64,000 bases of DNA, from contig JAUICZ010000004.1 in NCBI GenBank assembly GCA_030429205.1, positions 1 to 64,000 on the forward strand, read 5' to 3'. Made by a program: the position numbers and the translations under genes. The first letter of the stretch is position 1; each line of letters begins with the position of its first letter. The notes beneath the pieces were generated by a model that was given only the letters and a program-made list of their open reading frames with translations, did no database searches and was not told the DNA's origin. Origin of the DNA: Bacteroidia bacterium (GTDB taxonomy: Bacteria > Bacteroidota > Bacteroidia > Chitinophagales > Chitinophagaceae). This document shows positions 16,437 to 25,484 of the stretch, in pieces.

Positions 16437-17384
16437 ATGCAAGATTCATCAGTAAAAGTATTTTCAGGTAGAGGATCTGAGTACTTGGCTAAAAAAATAG
16501 CTAAATGTTACGGCAAAAAATTGGGGAAGCTAGAAGTAAACCAATTTAGCGACGGAGAGTTTCAACCAGTATTTCAGGAGTCTATCAGAGGAGATTATGT
16601 TTTCTTAGTACAATCTACCCACGCTCCTGCAGATAACCTGATGGAATTATTGATGATGATTGATGCTGCAAGACGTGCTTCTGCAGGCTATATCACAGCG
16701 GTTATACCATACTACGGATATGCCCGCCAAGACAGAAAAGATAAGCCGCGTGTATCTATCGCATCTAAGTTGGTAGCCAACCTTATTGCAAAATCAGGCG
16801 CTAACAGGATCATGACTATGGACCTGCACGCACCTCAGATTCAAGGCTTTTTCGATATTCCTGTTGACCACCTGGATAGTTCTGCGATTTTTATACCATA
16901 TATTGAAAATTTAAACATAGAAAACCTTATCTTTGCGGCCCCTGATGTGGGCAGTACCAAAATGGTACGCGAAGTTGCCAAGTATTTCCAGGTAGATATG
17001 GTGATATGCGATAAGCAACGTAAACGCGCTAATGAGGTTGCTGCAATGACAGTGATTGGTGATGTAAAAGGGAAAAACGTAGTGCTGATAGACGATATAT
17101 GCGATACTGCAGGTACTTTATGTAAAGCTGCAGCTATGTTGAAAGAGAAAGGCGCATTATCTGTGAGAGCATTCTGTACGCACCCCGTATTAAGTGGGAA
17201 AGCGTATGAGAATATTGAAAATTCTGATCTGGAAGAGTTGGTAGTTTGTGATACTATCCCTCTGAAAGGCAAAAGCTCGAAGCTAAAAACACAATCTACC
17301 GCAGATCTTTTTGCAGTAGCTATTAGAAATACTTTCGAGAACAAGTCTATCAGTTCATTATTTATACATAGTAATAACAAGTAG
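16437..17384 (+). CDS. prs: Ribose-phosphate pyrophosphokinase
   Basis: A 315-residue PRPP synthetase, transferring pyrophosphate from ATP to ribose 5-phosphate for nucleotide, His and Trp synthesis. FSGRGSEYLAKKIA, GEFQPVFQESIRG, YYGYARQDRKDKPR (flexible loop), MDLHAPQIQGFFDIP and the PRPP loop VVLIDDICDTAGTL are all present. The length is standard. It is followed by rplY, a pairing common in Bacteroidota. A full -7 box sits 22 nt upstream. Confidence 0.97.
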   Translation: MQDSSVKVFSGRGSEYLAKKIAKCYGKKLGKLEVNQFSDGEFQPVFQESIRGDYVFLVQSTHAPADNLMELLMMIDAARRASAGYITAVIPYYGYARQDRKDKPRVSIASKLVANLIAKSGANRIMTMDLHAPQIQGFFDIPVDHLDSSAIFIPYIENLNIENLIFAAPDVGSTKMVREVAKYFQVDMVICDKQRKRANEVAAMTVIGDVKGKNVVLIDDICDTAGTLCKAAAMLKEKGALSVRAFCTHPVLSGKAYENIENSDLEELVVCDTIPLKGKSSKLKTQSTADLFAVAIRNTFENKSISSLFIHSNNK

Positions 17385-17423
17385 TAATACTGCTTTTATT
17401 TATAACTGTTTATACAAAAAAAC

Positions 17424-17517
17424 CTGGCCTGACCAGTTAATGGCAGCCTTAAAAATTATTAGTAATGACGTTTTCAGCGTCCGGATGTTCGTCAGGTGTT
17501 ACGCTCGGTGTTGAAAA
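17424..17517 (+). ncRNA. Candidate structured leader RNA of rplY with a possible kissing loop
   Basis: Hairpin 1 is CTGG (17424-17427), loop CCTGA, CCAG (17433-17436). Hairpin 2 is built from TTTTCA (17471-17476) with TGAAAA (17512-17517) and GCGT (17477-17480) with ACGC (17501-17504). Its 20-nt apical region contains TCAGG (17492-17496), the exact complement of the loop of hairpin 1. This would allow a loop-loop contact just ahead of the rplY start at 17532. It resembles an autoregulatory ribosomal-protein leader, but no known family was matched. Confidence 0.4.
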
Positions 17518-17531
17518 TCAAAAGTTTAGTA

Positions 17532-18152
17532 ATGAATACTATACAATTAAAAGGTGAAACCAGAAGCGAGCTCGGTAAATCTGCTACACGCCGTCTTCGT
17601 TCTGAAGGACACATTCCTTGTGTTATTTATGGTGGTGAAGACCAAGTACACTTCAGCACAAAAGCTTTAGATGTACGTGATTTTGTGTACACGCCTGATT
17701 TCCAGATCATTGAAATTGAACTTGATGGTAAAACACGTCGTTGTATCATGAAGGATCTTCAATTCGATGTTGTTACTGATGACATCACTCACATTGACTT
17801 TTTGGAACTGGTAGATAACAAGCCTGTTATCACAAACATTCCGATCAATTTCGTTGGTCAGCCTGAAGGTGTTAAAGCTGGTGGTCGTTTGATCATCAAA
17901 CTTAAGTCTGTTAAAGTACGCACATTACCTAAACACTTAGTATCTCACTTAGATGTAGACATCTCTGCGATGAAGCTTAATGGTAATGTTCGTGTTGAGG
18001 ATATTCCTGCTGAAAATATGGAAGTAATGAACCCGCTTCGTATTCCTATCGCATCAGTAGTACTTACACGTGCTCTTAAACAAGCAGGTAGTGGTGGTGA
18101 AGGTGACGGCGAAGCCGAAGGTGAAGGTGAAGAAGCAGCTGCTGAAAGCTAA
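17532..18152 (+). CDS. rplY: 50S ribosomal protein L25/general stress protein Ctc
   Basis: A 206-residue two-domain L25 of the Ctc type. The N-terminal 5S-rRNA-binding domain has GETRSELGKSATRRLR and HIPCVIYGGED. The C-terminal beta domain runs to about residue 185 (PINFVGQPEGVKAGG, SHLDVDISAMKLNG, ENMEVMNPLRIPIASV). The tail is Gly/Glu-rich. It binds 5S rRNA in the large subunit. The start at 17532 was chosen over a GTG at 17496, which lies inside the structured leader and adds residues not seen in L25. Confidence 0.93.
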   Translation: MNTIQLKGETRSELGKSATRRLRSEGHIPCVIYGGEDQVHFSTKALDVRDFVYTPDFQIIEIELDGKTRRCIMKDLQFDVVTDDITHIDFLELVDNKPVITNIPINFVGQPEGVKAGGRLIIKLKSVKVRTLPKHLVSHLDVDISAMKLNGNVRVEDIPAENMEVMNPLRIPIASVVLTRALKQAGSGGEGDGEAEGEGEEAAAES

Positions 18153-18170
18153 AAACAATACATTTAACAT

Positions 18171-18200
18171 AAACGCTCCAGTGTTACTGGGGCGTTTTTT
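18171..18200 (+). terminator. Terminator-like hairpin between rplY and ispF
   Basis: AAACGCTCCAG (18171-18181), loop TGTTA and CTGGGGCGTTT (18187-18197) pair with one G-U and are followed by a T-run. It ends about 12 nt before the ispF ATG. Confidence 0.85.
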
Positions 18201-18211
18201 ATATTTACAAT

Positions 18212-18694
18212 ATGTCATTTAGAATAGGTCAGGGAATAGATTTTCACAGATTAGAAGAAGGACGCGAATTTTGGTTAGGCGGTATTTTGATACCTCACCA
18301 CAAAGGCGCTGTAGGGCATTCCGATGCAGATGTTTTACTACATGCAATTTGCGATGCTCTTTTAGGAGCATTGGGATTGGGAGATATTGGTGTACACTTC
18401 CCTGATACAGACCCTCAGTATAAAGGAGCAGACAGCAAAGAACTATTAAAGCACTGCTATCAACTGATTCGCGAAAGAGGCTACACTATAGTAAACGTAG
18501 ACAGCACCCTGCTGCTGGAAACACCGAAAATAAAGCCTCATGTACCTAAAATGCAGGAAACCATCGCTGCTATATTGGAGCTGACAGTAAACGATGTATC
18601 TATTAAAGCAACTACTACAGAAACTATGAGCTTTGTAGGACGCGAAGAAGGTGTAGTAGCTACGGCTAATGCTTTGTTGCAGAAAGCCAAATAG
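18212..18694 (+). CDS. ispF: 2-C-methyl-D-erythritol 2,4-cyclodiphosphate synthase
   Basis: A 160-residue IspF, the cyclising enzyme of the non-mevalonate isoprenoid pathway. GIDFHRL supplies the metal-binding D-x-[20 protein letters not shown] the third ligand and helix, and [11 protein letters not shown] the substrate loop. [17 protein letters not shown] is the conserved C-terminal cytidine-binding block. It functions as a trimer with Zn and Mg. A near-consensus box TATATTTA lies at 18201-18208, overlapping the end of the upstream hairpin, so the mRNA may be leaderless. Confidence 0.96.
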   Translation: MSFRIGQGIDFHRLEEGREFWLGGILIPHHKGAVGHSDADVLLHAICDALLGALGLGDIGVHFPDTDPQYKGADSKELLKHCYQLIRERGYTIVNVDSTLLLETPKIKPHVPKMQETIAAILELTVNDVSIKATTTETMSFVGREEGVVATANALLQKAK

Positions 18695-18729
18695 ATAGCT
18701 CTACTTATTATTTTGACCATTTTTCAACG

Positions 18730-18737
18730 TACCTTTG
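18730..18737 (+). promoter_or_regulatory. -7 box for lepA
   Basis: TACCTTTG fully matches TAnnTTTG. Predicted start near 18741, leader about 13 nt. Confidence 0.6.
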
Positions 18738-18753
18738 CATCTTCATTTTAGCT

Positions 18754-20550
18754 ATGCAACACATTAGAAATTTCTGTATTATAGCACATATTGACCACGG
18801 TAAAAGTACCCTGGCAGACAGGCTTTTGGAACATACAAAAACCATCACTGAGCGCGATATGCAAAATCAGGTGTTGGATGATATGGACCTGGAACGTGAG
18901 AAAGGCATCACCATCAAGAGCCACGCCATACAAATGGACTATGTGTTTAACGAAGAGAGTTATACACTTAACCTTATTGACACTCCGGGTCACGTAGATT
19001 TCTCTTATGAGGTATCGCGTGCCTTAGCTTCTTGCGAAGGAGCTCTACTATTGGTAGATGCATCGCAAGGTATACAAGCTCAAACTATATCGAACCTTTA
19101 CCTGGCTATAGATAATGATCTGGAGATCATCCCTGTGATCAACAAGGTTGATATGGAGGGAGCAATGATTGAAGAGGTTACAGACCAGATAGTTGACCTG
19201 ATCGGTTGTAAGCCGGAAGAGATCATACATGCCAGTGGTAAAGCAGGCATTGGTATCGATGAAGTATTAGAAGCCATTGTAAACAGAGTTCCGGCACCAA
19301 AAGGAAACCCTGACGCTCCTTTACAGGCATTGATATTTGATAGCGTATTTAACCCCTTCAGGGGCGTTATTGCATACTTCCGTGTAATAAACGGTAGCAT
19401 TAAAAAAGGTGAGAAAGTCAAGTTTTATCATACGGATGAAGAATATGAGGCAGATGAGATTGGTATACTAAAGCTGGGGCTTACTCCTAAAAATGAAGTA
19501 AAAACAGGCGATGTAGGTTACATCATCACCGGTATTAAAAATGCCAAAGAGATCAAGGTTGGTGACACATTAACTTCTGTAGCCAATCCGCATAAAGACG
19601 CCGTAAAAGGTTTTGAGGAAGTTAAACCGATGGTATTCGCCGGTATCTTCCCGGTTGTTACAGACGACTTTGAAGAGCTGCGAGAATGCATGGAGAAGCT
19701 GCAATTAAACGATGCATCTTTGACATTTGAACCTGAAACTTCACAAGCATTAGGTTTTGGTTTCCGTTGTGGTTTCCTGGGCATGCTGCACATGGAGATC
19801 ATACAGGAGCGCTTAGAACGTGAGTTCAATCAAACAGTTATTACTACGGTACCCAACGTAAGTTTTAAAGCATATACTACAAGGGAAAAAGATAAGCCGG
19901 TTATTGTTAATAACCCAAGCGAAATGCCTGACCCAACGCAGTTGGATAGGATTGAAGAACCATTTATCAGGGCGCAGATCATCACCATTCCCGATTACAT
20001 CGGAAATATTATGAGCTTATGTCTGGGTAAACGTGGTACATTAGTTAATCAAAACTACTTAACCACTACAAGGGTTGAGCTTACTTTTGAACTGCCACTC
20101 GCAGAAATCGTATTCGATTTTTATGATAAACTAAAATCAAATACTCGCGGATATGCCTCTTTCGATTACTACCCTATTGATTACAGGGAAAGTGACATAG
20201 TAAAGATGGATATACTGCTGAACGGCGATAAGGTGGATGCCTTAAGTGCATTGATACACAAAAGCCGTACACAAGACTTTGGCCGTAAGCTGTGTGCTAA
20301 GTTAAAAGAGTTACTGCCTCGTCAACAATTTATGATAGCAGTACAGGCTGCTGTTGGCTCTAAGATCGTAGCGAGAGAAACACTTTCTGCTATGCGTAAA
20401 GATGTAACTGCAAAGTGTTATGGTGGTGACATCAGCCGTAAACGTAAACTACTGGAAAAACAGAAAGCCGGTAAAAAGCGTATGAGGCAGATCGGTAACG
20501 TAGATGTACCACAAGAAGCCTTCCTTGCAGTATTAAAACTAGACGATTAA
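18754..20550 (+). CDS. lepA: Elongation factor 4 (LepA), ribosome back-translocase GTPase
   Basis: A 598-residue translational GTPase. G1 is [10 protein letters not shown] (11-20), G2 is in [11 protein letters not shown]3 is DTPGHVDF and G4 is NKVDM. The characteristic LepA C-terminal domain includes [21 protein letters not shown] and [21 protein letters not shown]. Unlike EF-G it lacks domain IV. LepA acts on stalled or misassembled ribosomes. Length is standard. A small lipoprotein gene follows by 10 bp and shares the downstream terminator. Confidence 0.97.
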   Translation: MQHIRNFCIIAHIDHGKSTLADRLLEHTKTITERDMQNQVLDDMDLEREKGITIKSHAIQMDYVFNEESYTLNLIDTPGHVDFSYEVSRALASCEGALLLVDASQGIQAQTISNLYLAIDNDLEIIPVINKVDMEGAMIEEVTDQIVDLIGCKPEEIIHASGKAGIGIDEVLEAIVNRVPAPKGNPDAPLQALIFDSVFNPFRGVIAYFRVINGSIKKGEKVKFYHTDEEYEADEIGILKLGLTPKNEVKTGDVGYIITGIKNAKEIKVGDTLTSVANPHKDAVKGFEEVKPMVFAGIFPVVTDDFEELRECMEKLQLNDASLTFEPETSQALGFGFRCGFLGMLHMEIIQERLEREFNQTVITTVPNVSFKAYTTREKDKPVIVNNPSEMPDPTQLDRIEEPFIRAQIITIPDYIGNIMSLCLGKRGTLVNQNYLTTTRVELTFELPLAEIVFDFYDKLKSNTRGYASFDYYPIDYRESDIVKMDILLNGDKVDALSALIHKSRTQDFGRKLCAKLKELLPRQQFMIAVQAAVGSKIVARETLSAMRKDVTAKCYGGDISRKRKLLEKQKAGKKRMRQIGNVDVPQEAFLAVLKLDD

Positions 20551-20560
20551 ACGGAATATT

Positions 20561-20737
20561 ATGAGATACATCAGCATATTCATATTTGCTTTGGCTCTTT
20601 CTGCCTGTGGTGGAGAAAGCTCCTCTACAAACCATGCAGGAACTTCCAATGCAGATAGCTTAGACAGTGTACACAAAGTAGAAGAAGAAGTTGCAGAAGA
20701 GTTGATAGAAGGCTCGTTTGATGCACTGAACAGATAA
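20561..20737 (+). CDS. Small 58-residue lipoprotein downstream of lepA
   Basis: An ATG at 20561 opens a 58-codon frame ending at TAA 20735-20737. The product starts MRYISIFIFALALSACGG, a complete lipoprotein signal peptide with lipobox LSAC (Cys 16), followed by a Ser/Asn-rich stretch and an acidic tail (EEEVAEELIEG). No family is recognised. It lies 10 bp after lepA and right before a strong terminator, so it is very probably cotranscribed with lepA. The signal peptide and position make it a real gene despite its size. Confidence 0.75.
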   Translation: MRYISIFIFALALSACGGESSSTNHAGTSNADSLDSVHKVEEEVAEELIEGSFDALNR

Positions 20738-20749
20738 TAAAACAATTAA

Positions 20750-20776
20750 AAAAGCCACGATTAAATCGTGGCTTTT
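20750..20776. terminator. Bidirectional terminator between lepA-lipoprotein and the BI-1 family gene
   Basis: AAAAGCCACGAT (20750-20761), loop TAA and ATCGTGGCTTTT form a 12-bp stem with A-rich and T-rich flanks, suiting both convergent units. Confidence 0.9.
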
Positions 20777-20799
20777 TAGTATCACAAATTACTAAAATA

Positions 20800-21549
20800 C
20801 TAGTCTCTCCTACCGAACAAACGTAACAGGTAGATAAAGATCAAAATAAAGTCAAGATAAAGAGACAATGCACCAAAGATAGCCATCTTCTTCACTCCTA
20901 CAGCTGGCACTCCTTCTTGCTCAACTCCCATACCAATACGCTTCAACTTCTGAACATCATAAGCTGTTAAACCGGTAAATACCGCAACACCTACTATACT
21001 GATGATATAGTCCATCATCTCACTACCCATAAACCAGTTAATGATTGTGGCTATGATGATACCGATAAGCCCCATTGTTAATATCCTACCAAAATTAGTC
21101 AGGTCTTGCTTAGTGGTGTAGCCCATCACTGCCATAATACCAAACATTAGTGATGCTGCAATAAAACATCCTAAAACAGAACTTGCAGCATATGCCAGCA
21201 ATATAAAACTGAACGAAATACCATTCACAGCGGCATATACCATAAACAAAGCAGCCATACCTGTTGGCGACAACCTGTCGAATCCAAACCTCATCAATAA
21301 AACAAACGCCAGTGGCGCAAACATTACAGCGTATCCAAAAATACTTAAAGAAGCTCCTTCAGCAGATTGTGTAACCAATAAGCTTTGCAAACTCTCATTA
21401 TTAGCAAACAAAAATGCAAATACCGCAGAAACGCCAAGCGCTGCAAACATCCATGTAAACACATTAGCCATAAATGTTTTAGCTAATGGTCTGGTACCTG
21501 TTTGGCTATCTACAACAAATGCCTCATCGTATTGATCGTGATTATTCAT
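20800..21549 (-). CDS. Bax inhibitor-1/YccA family membrane protein
   Basis: A 249-residue protein with seven predicted helices after a polar N-terminus of about 25 residues. FTWMFAALGVSAVFA, FVYAAVNGISFSFI-type segments and GLTAYDVQKLK (Asp in the pH-sensing latch region) are family hallmarks. ALSLYLDFILIFIYLLRLFG is the conserved C-terminus. The family comprises calcium-leak channels and FtsH-interacting proteins; which role applies is unknown. A near-consensus box TAAATTCG lies on the minus strand at 21575-21582, giving a leader of about 21 nt. Confidence 0.93.
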   Translation of the reverse strand: MNNHDQYDEAFVVDSQTGTRPLAKTFMANVFTWMFAALGVSAVFAFLFANNESLQSLLVTQSAEGASLSIFGYAVMFAPLAFVLLMRFGFDRLSPTGMAALFMVYAAVNGISFSFILLAYAASSVLGCFIAASLMFGIMAVMGYTTKQDLTNFGRILTMGLIGIIIATIINWFMGSEMMDYIISIVGVAVFTGLTAYDVQKLKRIGMGVEQEGVPAVGVKKMAIFGALSLYLDFILIFIYLLRLFGRRD

Positions 21550-21677
21550 ATAAATCCTACTTATTTAAGTACAGCGAATTTACATTAAGTATTGTTAATA
21601 CTAGTGTAAATAAGACAATCATTACACATATTTTCTGCATTTGATGATGGTTTAATTATATTAGTTGTTCTCTGATC

Positions 21678-22652
21678 ATGAGGTTAAAAACAGCATTATT
21701 AGTACATATCGCATGCCTTTCTGCTATTCTGTCCAACGCACAGGACATTTGGGAAGTACCGTCAACCAAAACAATAGAGAACTTCCATTTAAAAGGTGAT
21801 AGTATTACCAGACTATACATGATGGAATATAAGGCCTCTTTGCAAGAAAGAGTTTTAAAAGACAGTACAGTATACTTAGACACAGTTCTTGCACGTAGCA
21901 AAGAAACCAACCTGACCTTCAATGAGAATGGACAACTCACATCCTTAAAAGTGGACAGCTTTGATGAAAAAGGTAAGCTGGCATTCAATAGAAAAGAAAA
22001 GTACTTATATATAGATGGTAAACTCTCGGGCATCATTCATTATGAGGATGATGACATGACAGACTCTACCGACATCAGTTACGACAGAAACGGAGATTTA
22101 GACGAACAACGGTTTTATAATAAGAAAGGAAGGCTGCTACAAATCGTTCAGTACTTCTACCGCAACAACAGAATATTCAATATTAAGGTAAGAAATGAGG
22201 ACATGGCATTGCAGAACTTTGTCAGGTATGCATATAATAATGTTGGAGAAATAAGAGAACAGGAAGTTAAGGGGAATACCATGCAATATATGTACAGCTA
22301 TAAGTACAGTTATGATACTACAAAAGACGGCATGGTCACCATTAACAAATACGATTACGTAGGCAAATACAAATGCCGAAACATGCACGGCAAAACCTTT
22401 AATAAGAAAGGTCAGCTTGTTGAAATAACAGTAGCAGACAGCAACAAGAGAGTAACTGATTATCGTACATTGAAATACAATCGTTACGGGCTACTGCGCA
22501 GCCAGCTCATTTTCAAACGTTTTAAATACGATTACCTCTATACCTATGAATATGACGAGCAAGGCAATTGGAGAACAAAATGGACTTTCGAGAAAAAAGT
22601 ACCTGTTAGCAAGGTTCACAGGGTTATAGAATTAAAAAAAGAGGAGAGCTAA
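21678..22652 (+). CDS. Secreted protein with YD-like repeats, unknown function
   Basis: A 324-residue protein with a signal peptide (about residues 1-21, ending SNAQ). The mature part has repeated strand pairs such as TFNENGQLTSLKVDSFDEKGKLAFNR, ISYDRNGDLDEQRFYNKKGR and TYEYDEQGNWRTKW, similar in rhythm to RHS/YD repeats. It is probably periplasmic or surface-associated. No catalytic motif is visible. Its stop codon overlaps that of the convergent SCO gene by 4 bp. Confidence 0.7.
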   Translation: MRLKTALLVHIACLSAILSNAQDIWEVPSTKTIENFHLKGDSITRLYMMEYKASLQERVLKDSTVYLDTVLARSKETNLTFNENGQLTSLKVDSFDEKGKLAFNRKEKYLYIDGKLSGIIHYEDDDMTDSTDISYDRNGDLDEQRFYNKKGRLLQIVQYFYRNNRIFNIKVRNEDMALQNFVRYAYNNVGEIREQEVKGNTMQYMYSYKYSYDTTKDGMVTINKYDYVGKYKCRNMHGKTFNKKGQLVEITVADSNKRVTDYRTLKYNRYGLLRSQLIFKRFKYDYLYTYEYDEQGNWRTKWTFEKKVPVSKVHRVIELKKEES

Positions 22653-23299
22653 CCCTCTTCTTTTAAAAGCAGTTGTATATCATCAATCAATCGTTGCATT
22701 TCTAATGCTATAGTTCCATTATACATCCCCCTCAAATGCTTGTCTTTATCAACCAGCACAAACCTTTCTGTATGTAAAAAGTCTGTGCTATCATATTTGA
22801 ACCCCATCTCCTCTTCCGTGAAATAAGATGTTCTGGCAATATCATATATCGCTGCCTGGCTGCCGGTTACCAAATGCCATTTATTAGCATCAATACCATG
22901 TATACCTGCAAACTTCTTCAACACAGGCACACTATCTATATATGGCGTTACAGTATGTGATAAAAAAAGCACTCTGTCGTCTTCTTTAAATTCATCCAGT
23001 ACAGTTTGCATGTTCTTTCGCATCTTAGGGCATATACTGGGGCAGGTAGTAAAGAAGAAGTTGGTCACATATATCTTCCCTTCAAACGTTTGGTTACTTA
23101 CCTCATTACCTTCCTGATCTCTAAACTTAAAATCAGCTATTGTATGTTTACCTCCACCCTGCTCCCATACCGGTGTTAAGTCGGGCGTGTTGTAATAAGG
23201 AACTTTAGCTTCTTCAGTTTTGCAGGCTTGCATTAATAAGCAGCTGCATAGCACTATCACTAAACGGCGTACTGCAATTTTTAATTCCTGTAAGTCCAT
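22649..23299 (-). CDS. SCO1/SenC family copper-binding lipoprotein
   Basis: A 216-residue thioredoxin-fold protein. The Cu-binding CxxxC is FFTTCPSICPKM and the distal His ligand is in FLHTERFVLVD. A hydrophobic N-terminus ends LLMQAC, a lipobox. SCO proteins deliver copper to the Cu-A site of cytochrome oxidase or act as periplasmic thiol reductants. The N-terminal 86 bp overlap the end of the MORN-like gene in another frame. An alternative GTG at 23260 would shorten the overlap but give a poor signal peptide. Confidence 0.9.
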   Translation of the reverse strand: MDLQELKIAVRRLVIVLCSCLLMQACKTEEAKVPYYNTPDLTPVWEQGGGKHTIADFKFRDQEGNEVSNQTFEGKIYVTNFFFTTCPSICPKMRKNMQTVLDEFKEDDRVLFLSHTVTPYIDSVPVLKKFAGIHGIDANKWHLVTGSQAAIYDIARTSYFTEEEMGFKYDSTDFLHTERFVLVDKDKHLRGMYNGTIALEMQRLIDDIQLLLKEEG

Positions 23300-23726
23300 A
23301 TTTCCTCCCGTTTTTTACTTCGTAATGGGCTCTCACCTCACCACCTTTCCAATACATAGTTTGCATACCCTGCTCCCGCCCGTTTACATAATTAAAATCT
23401 CTGAACAACTCTCCGTCGTTAAAATACTCCTTCAAATTACCATGGTATATGCCGTCTTTAAAATGAGCAATGTATTTAAGCTGTCCCTTTTTCATCCACC
23501 CCTTTGCAACACCATCCAGCTTACCTTTATTACAATACATGATAGAAGACGTATCTCCATTATCAAACAGGGTATACAAATACCCTGTGTAGGGCTCGTT
23601 ATGCAACAGGTATTTACCCCCTATCGGCGTAACATCACTATCGTAAGCATTTACCCACGGCTCATCATGTTGCATATCACATGCAAATAAGCTTAACAGA
23701 ATCATTACTGCATATACCCTCTTCAT
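23214..23726 (-). CDS. MORN/YwqK-like repeat lipoprotein
   Basis: A 170-residue protein with a lipoprotein signal (lipobox LFAC near residue 15) and MORN-like repeats: NEPYTGYLYTLFDNG, NKGKLDGVAKGWMKKG, FKDGIYHGNLKEYFNDG and VNGREQGMQTMYWKGG. Such repeats occur in many Bacteroidota envelope proteins of unknown role. The last roughly 28 residues are encoded within the start of the SCO gene in a different frame. It lies 10 bp after the YHYH gene and probably shares its transcript. Confidence 0.75.
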   Translation of the reverse strand: MKRVYAVMILLSLFACDMQHDEPWVNAYDSDVTPIGGKYLLHNEPYTGYLYTLFDNGDTSSIMYCNKGKLDGVAKGWMKKGQLKYIAHFKDGIYHGNLKEYFNDGELFRDFNYVNGREQGMQTMYWKGGEVRAHYEVKNGRKYGLTGIKNCSTPFSDSAMQLLINASLQN

Positions 23727-23736
23727 TATTCTATAC

Positions 23737-24558
23737 TTAGTATGATTGAGTTAGAGTACCCGGTACACCAAAGAAGCCATCACCATTTAAATAAGGATCA
23801 GCATCTGTAATATGGTAGTGATAAATACCATCAGGAAAATCCGCTGTAACATGCGCATGACCGTGGTATGCATCCAGATCTCCGTTAGACACCTGTTTAC
23901 CATTTTCTATCGGACCATATACAGGATAACCATCCAACAAGAAACCAAGCAATGCATCTCTTCCGCTATTCTGTGTTAAATAAGTTGGCTCTATATGATA
24001 GTGGTAACCACCCATCTGCATTGGGTGACCATTATACTGATCAAAACTGTTGATCTCACCGGTTAGTGCTGCACCACCTGCAGCATACTGATTATAAAAC
24101 GGAACACCATTTAGAGAAACGCCTATAGGGCCCATTGGTGTAGTTGATTTATTGCCAGCCTCAGTTGGATTAAGCGGAATTCTAAATACTAAATTTGCCT
24201 GTGTAATCCTGTTAGGGTTCAAATGAAATTGACTGTTAGTGCCGTTATATGCTTCGTACAATGCACTCTCCCACTCTGTATCTAAGTAGTATGGTGTTTT
24301 ATGATCCGGTAGTCCGTTACATGTAATTACCACATAATCTCCATCCAGTGAGATATCTGTAGCACCATATATCTTCTTGTATACTTCTGGCACTCCGTTC
24401 TCAACGGTTGGATTATTATTAGTAGGATCAATACCTGTGTTACCACTTGATGTTGTAGTGGGGCTTGTATCAACAGCGTCAGATTTATTACAAGCTATAA
24501 AAGCGATTAATGCTGTCGCCATAAAGGTCATTCCTAAAATTGATGCTCTTCTTTTCAT
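23737..24558 (-). CDS. YHYH domain lipoprotein
   Basis: A 273-residue lipoprotein (lipobox FIAC) with a Thr/Ser/Asn-rich linker and a YHYH domain. Two His-rich signatures are present: GGYHYHIEPTYL and GIYHYHITDADPYLNGDGFFG, with LLGFLLDGYPVYGP between them. The name-giving YHYH motif appears in both. The function of the family is unknown; the His clusters suggest metal binding. Its neighbours are a SCO copper protein and a CpxP-like sensor, which fits a metal-related periplasmic role, an inference only. Confidence 0.88.
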   Translation of the reverse strand: MKRRASILGMTFMATALIAFIACNKSDAVDTSPTTTSSGNTGIDPTNNNPTVENGVPEVYKKIYGATDISLDGDYVVITCNGLPDHKTPYYLDTEWESALYEAYNGTNSQFHLNPNRITQANLVFRIPLNPTEAGNKSTTPMGPIGVSLNGVPFYNQYAAGGAALTGEINSFDQYNGHPMQMGGYHYHIEPTYLTQNSGRDALLGFLLDGYPVYGPIENGKQVSNGDLDAYHGHAHVTADFPDGIYHYHITDADPYLNGDGFFGVPGTLTQSY

Positions 24559-24621
24559 AACAGTAATTTTTGGGTCTTTGTATATGAGACGTAACCTCTT
24601 TTTCTTTTCCTTCGCTGAAAT

Positions 24622-24651
24622 AAAAAAAGGAATGCTTTATTGCATTCCTTT
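24622..24651 (-). terminator. Terminator of the sigma/anti-sigma/CpxP-like operon
   Basis: AAAGGAATGC (24626-24635) and GCATTCCTTT (24642-24651) pair across a 6-nt loop. On the minus strand the stem is followed by a run of seven T. Confidence 0.85.
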
Positions 24652-24672
24652 AACAGTATTATAACAAACCTA

Positions 24673-25161
24673 CTAATGTCTTGGCGGTAGCGGTGGATGG
24701 TTACCTGGTCCGGCACCTCTACTTACTTCTTCTATTAAATCATCAAAAGCGCTCAGTTGATCTTCTCTTAGTATTAAACGCAAATCGTGAAAATGTTTTA
24801 AAACAACCATATGCTTAGTTGCTTCTACATTTTTTATTTCGTTTAGTAAACTATCCTGCAATGTTGCATCAAGCTCTATGTTATTAGCGAGCATAAACAA
24901 CTCACGCCTTAACGCGTTCATTGAGTTATGTACACTATCCATTCCTCGTTTGTGCTCTTGCTTCAGCACTTCGAACTGTTCTTTTTGTTCGTCACTTAAT
25001 TGCAGCTTCCTTGCAATTCTTTCAGCAGGACCTGGCCTGTGGTGCATCGGTGGAGGTAAGTCATGCTGCTCTTTTTTATTCGTCCACAAATACCCCAACG
25101 TTCCTAAGTTGAGTATTAATAATAGAATAATAACAATGCTATAAAATCTCTCTTTCTTCAT
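24673..25161 (-). CDS. Periplasmic CpxP/Spy-like or heavy-metal-sensor-like protein
   Basis: A 162-residue protein with an N-terminal membrane anchor (residues 8-26), a His/Pro-rich stretch (PPPMHHRPGP) and an all-helical domain beginning ARKLQLSDEQKEQFEVLKQEH, the pattern of the Spy/CpxP LTxxQ fold and of periplasmic heavy-metal sensor proteins. A long linker helix includes ELFMLANNIELD. The C-terminus is Pro/His-rich. In operons with ECF sigma factors such proteins gate the response to envelope or metal stress. It is 1 bp from the anti-sigma gene. Confidence 0.82.
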   Translation of the reverse strand: MKKERFYSIVIILLLILNLGTLGYLWTNKKEQHDLPPPMHHRPGPAERIARKLQLSDEQKEQFEVLKQEHKRGMDSVHNSMNALRRELFMLANNIELDATLQDSLLNEIKNVEATKHMVVLKHFHDLRLILREDQLSAFDDLIEEVSRGAGPGNHPPLPPRH

Positions 25162-25162
25162 A

Positions 25163-25456
25163 TTAGTACAGGTTTGTTTCAGTTAAACCATAATACTCTG
25201 CCATCGTTTCCTGATTCGGTTGTTGCACTACTACACTATGCCCTTTATCATCACCTGACAACAACACCATAACATTAACTGTTACCAACAAAAGAATGCT
25301 TGCAGCAACAAGCGATACCGTTCTAAGCGGCACTGTCTTCTTATTGCCACGATTTAGCTTCTGTTCTATTCCAACAAACAAATCCCGCTTAGGCATGGCT
25401 TTCGACATACCTTCTGTACTATTCAGCACTTCTTCTATCCACTTATTTTTGTCCAT
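25163..25456 (-). CDS. Probable anti-sigma factor, single-span
   Basis: A 97-residue protein starting MDKNKWIEEVLNSTEGM, followed by PKRDLFVGIEQKL, one transmembrane helix (about residues 48-66, VSLVAASILLLVTVNVMVLL) and a short periplasmic tail. The layout is that of small Bacteroidota anti-sigma factors, with the cytoplasmic part binding the neighbouring ECF sigma. The longer frame from 25513 would overlap the sigma gene, and the inner ATG at 25456 gives the canonical N-terminus. Confidence 0.7.
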   Translation of the reverse strand: MDKNKWIEEVLNSTEGMSKAMPKRDLFVGIEQKLNRGNKKTVPLRTVSLVAASILLLVTVNVMVLLSGDDKGHSVVVQQPNQETMAEYYGLTETNLY

Positions 25457-25484
25457 TTTCGCATATTTAGACGTTAATTCATAT

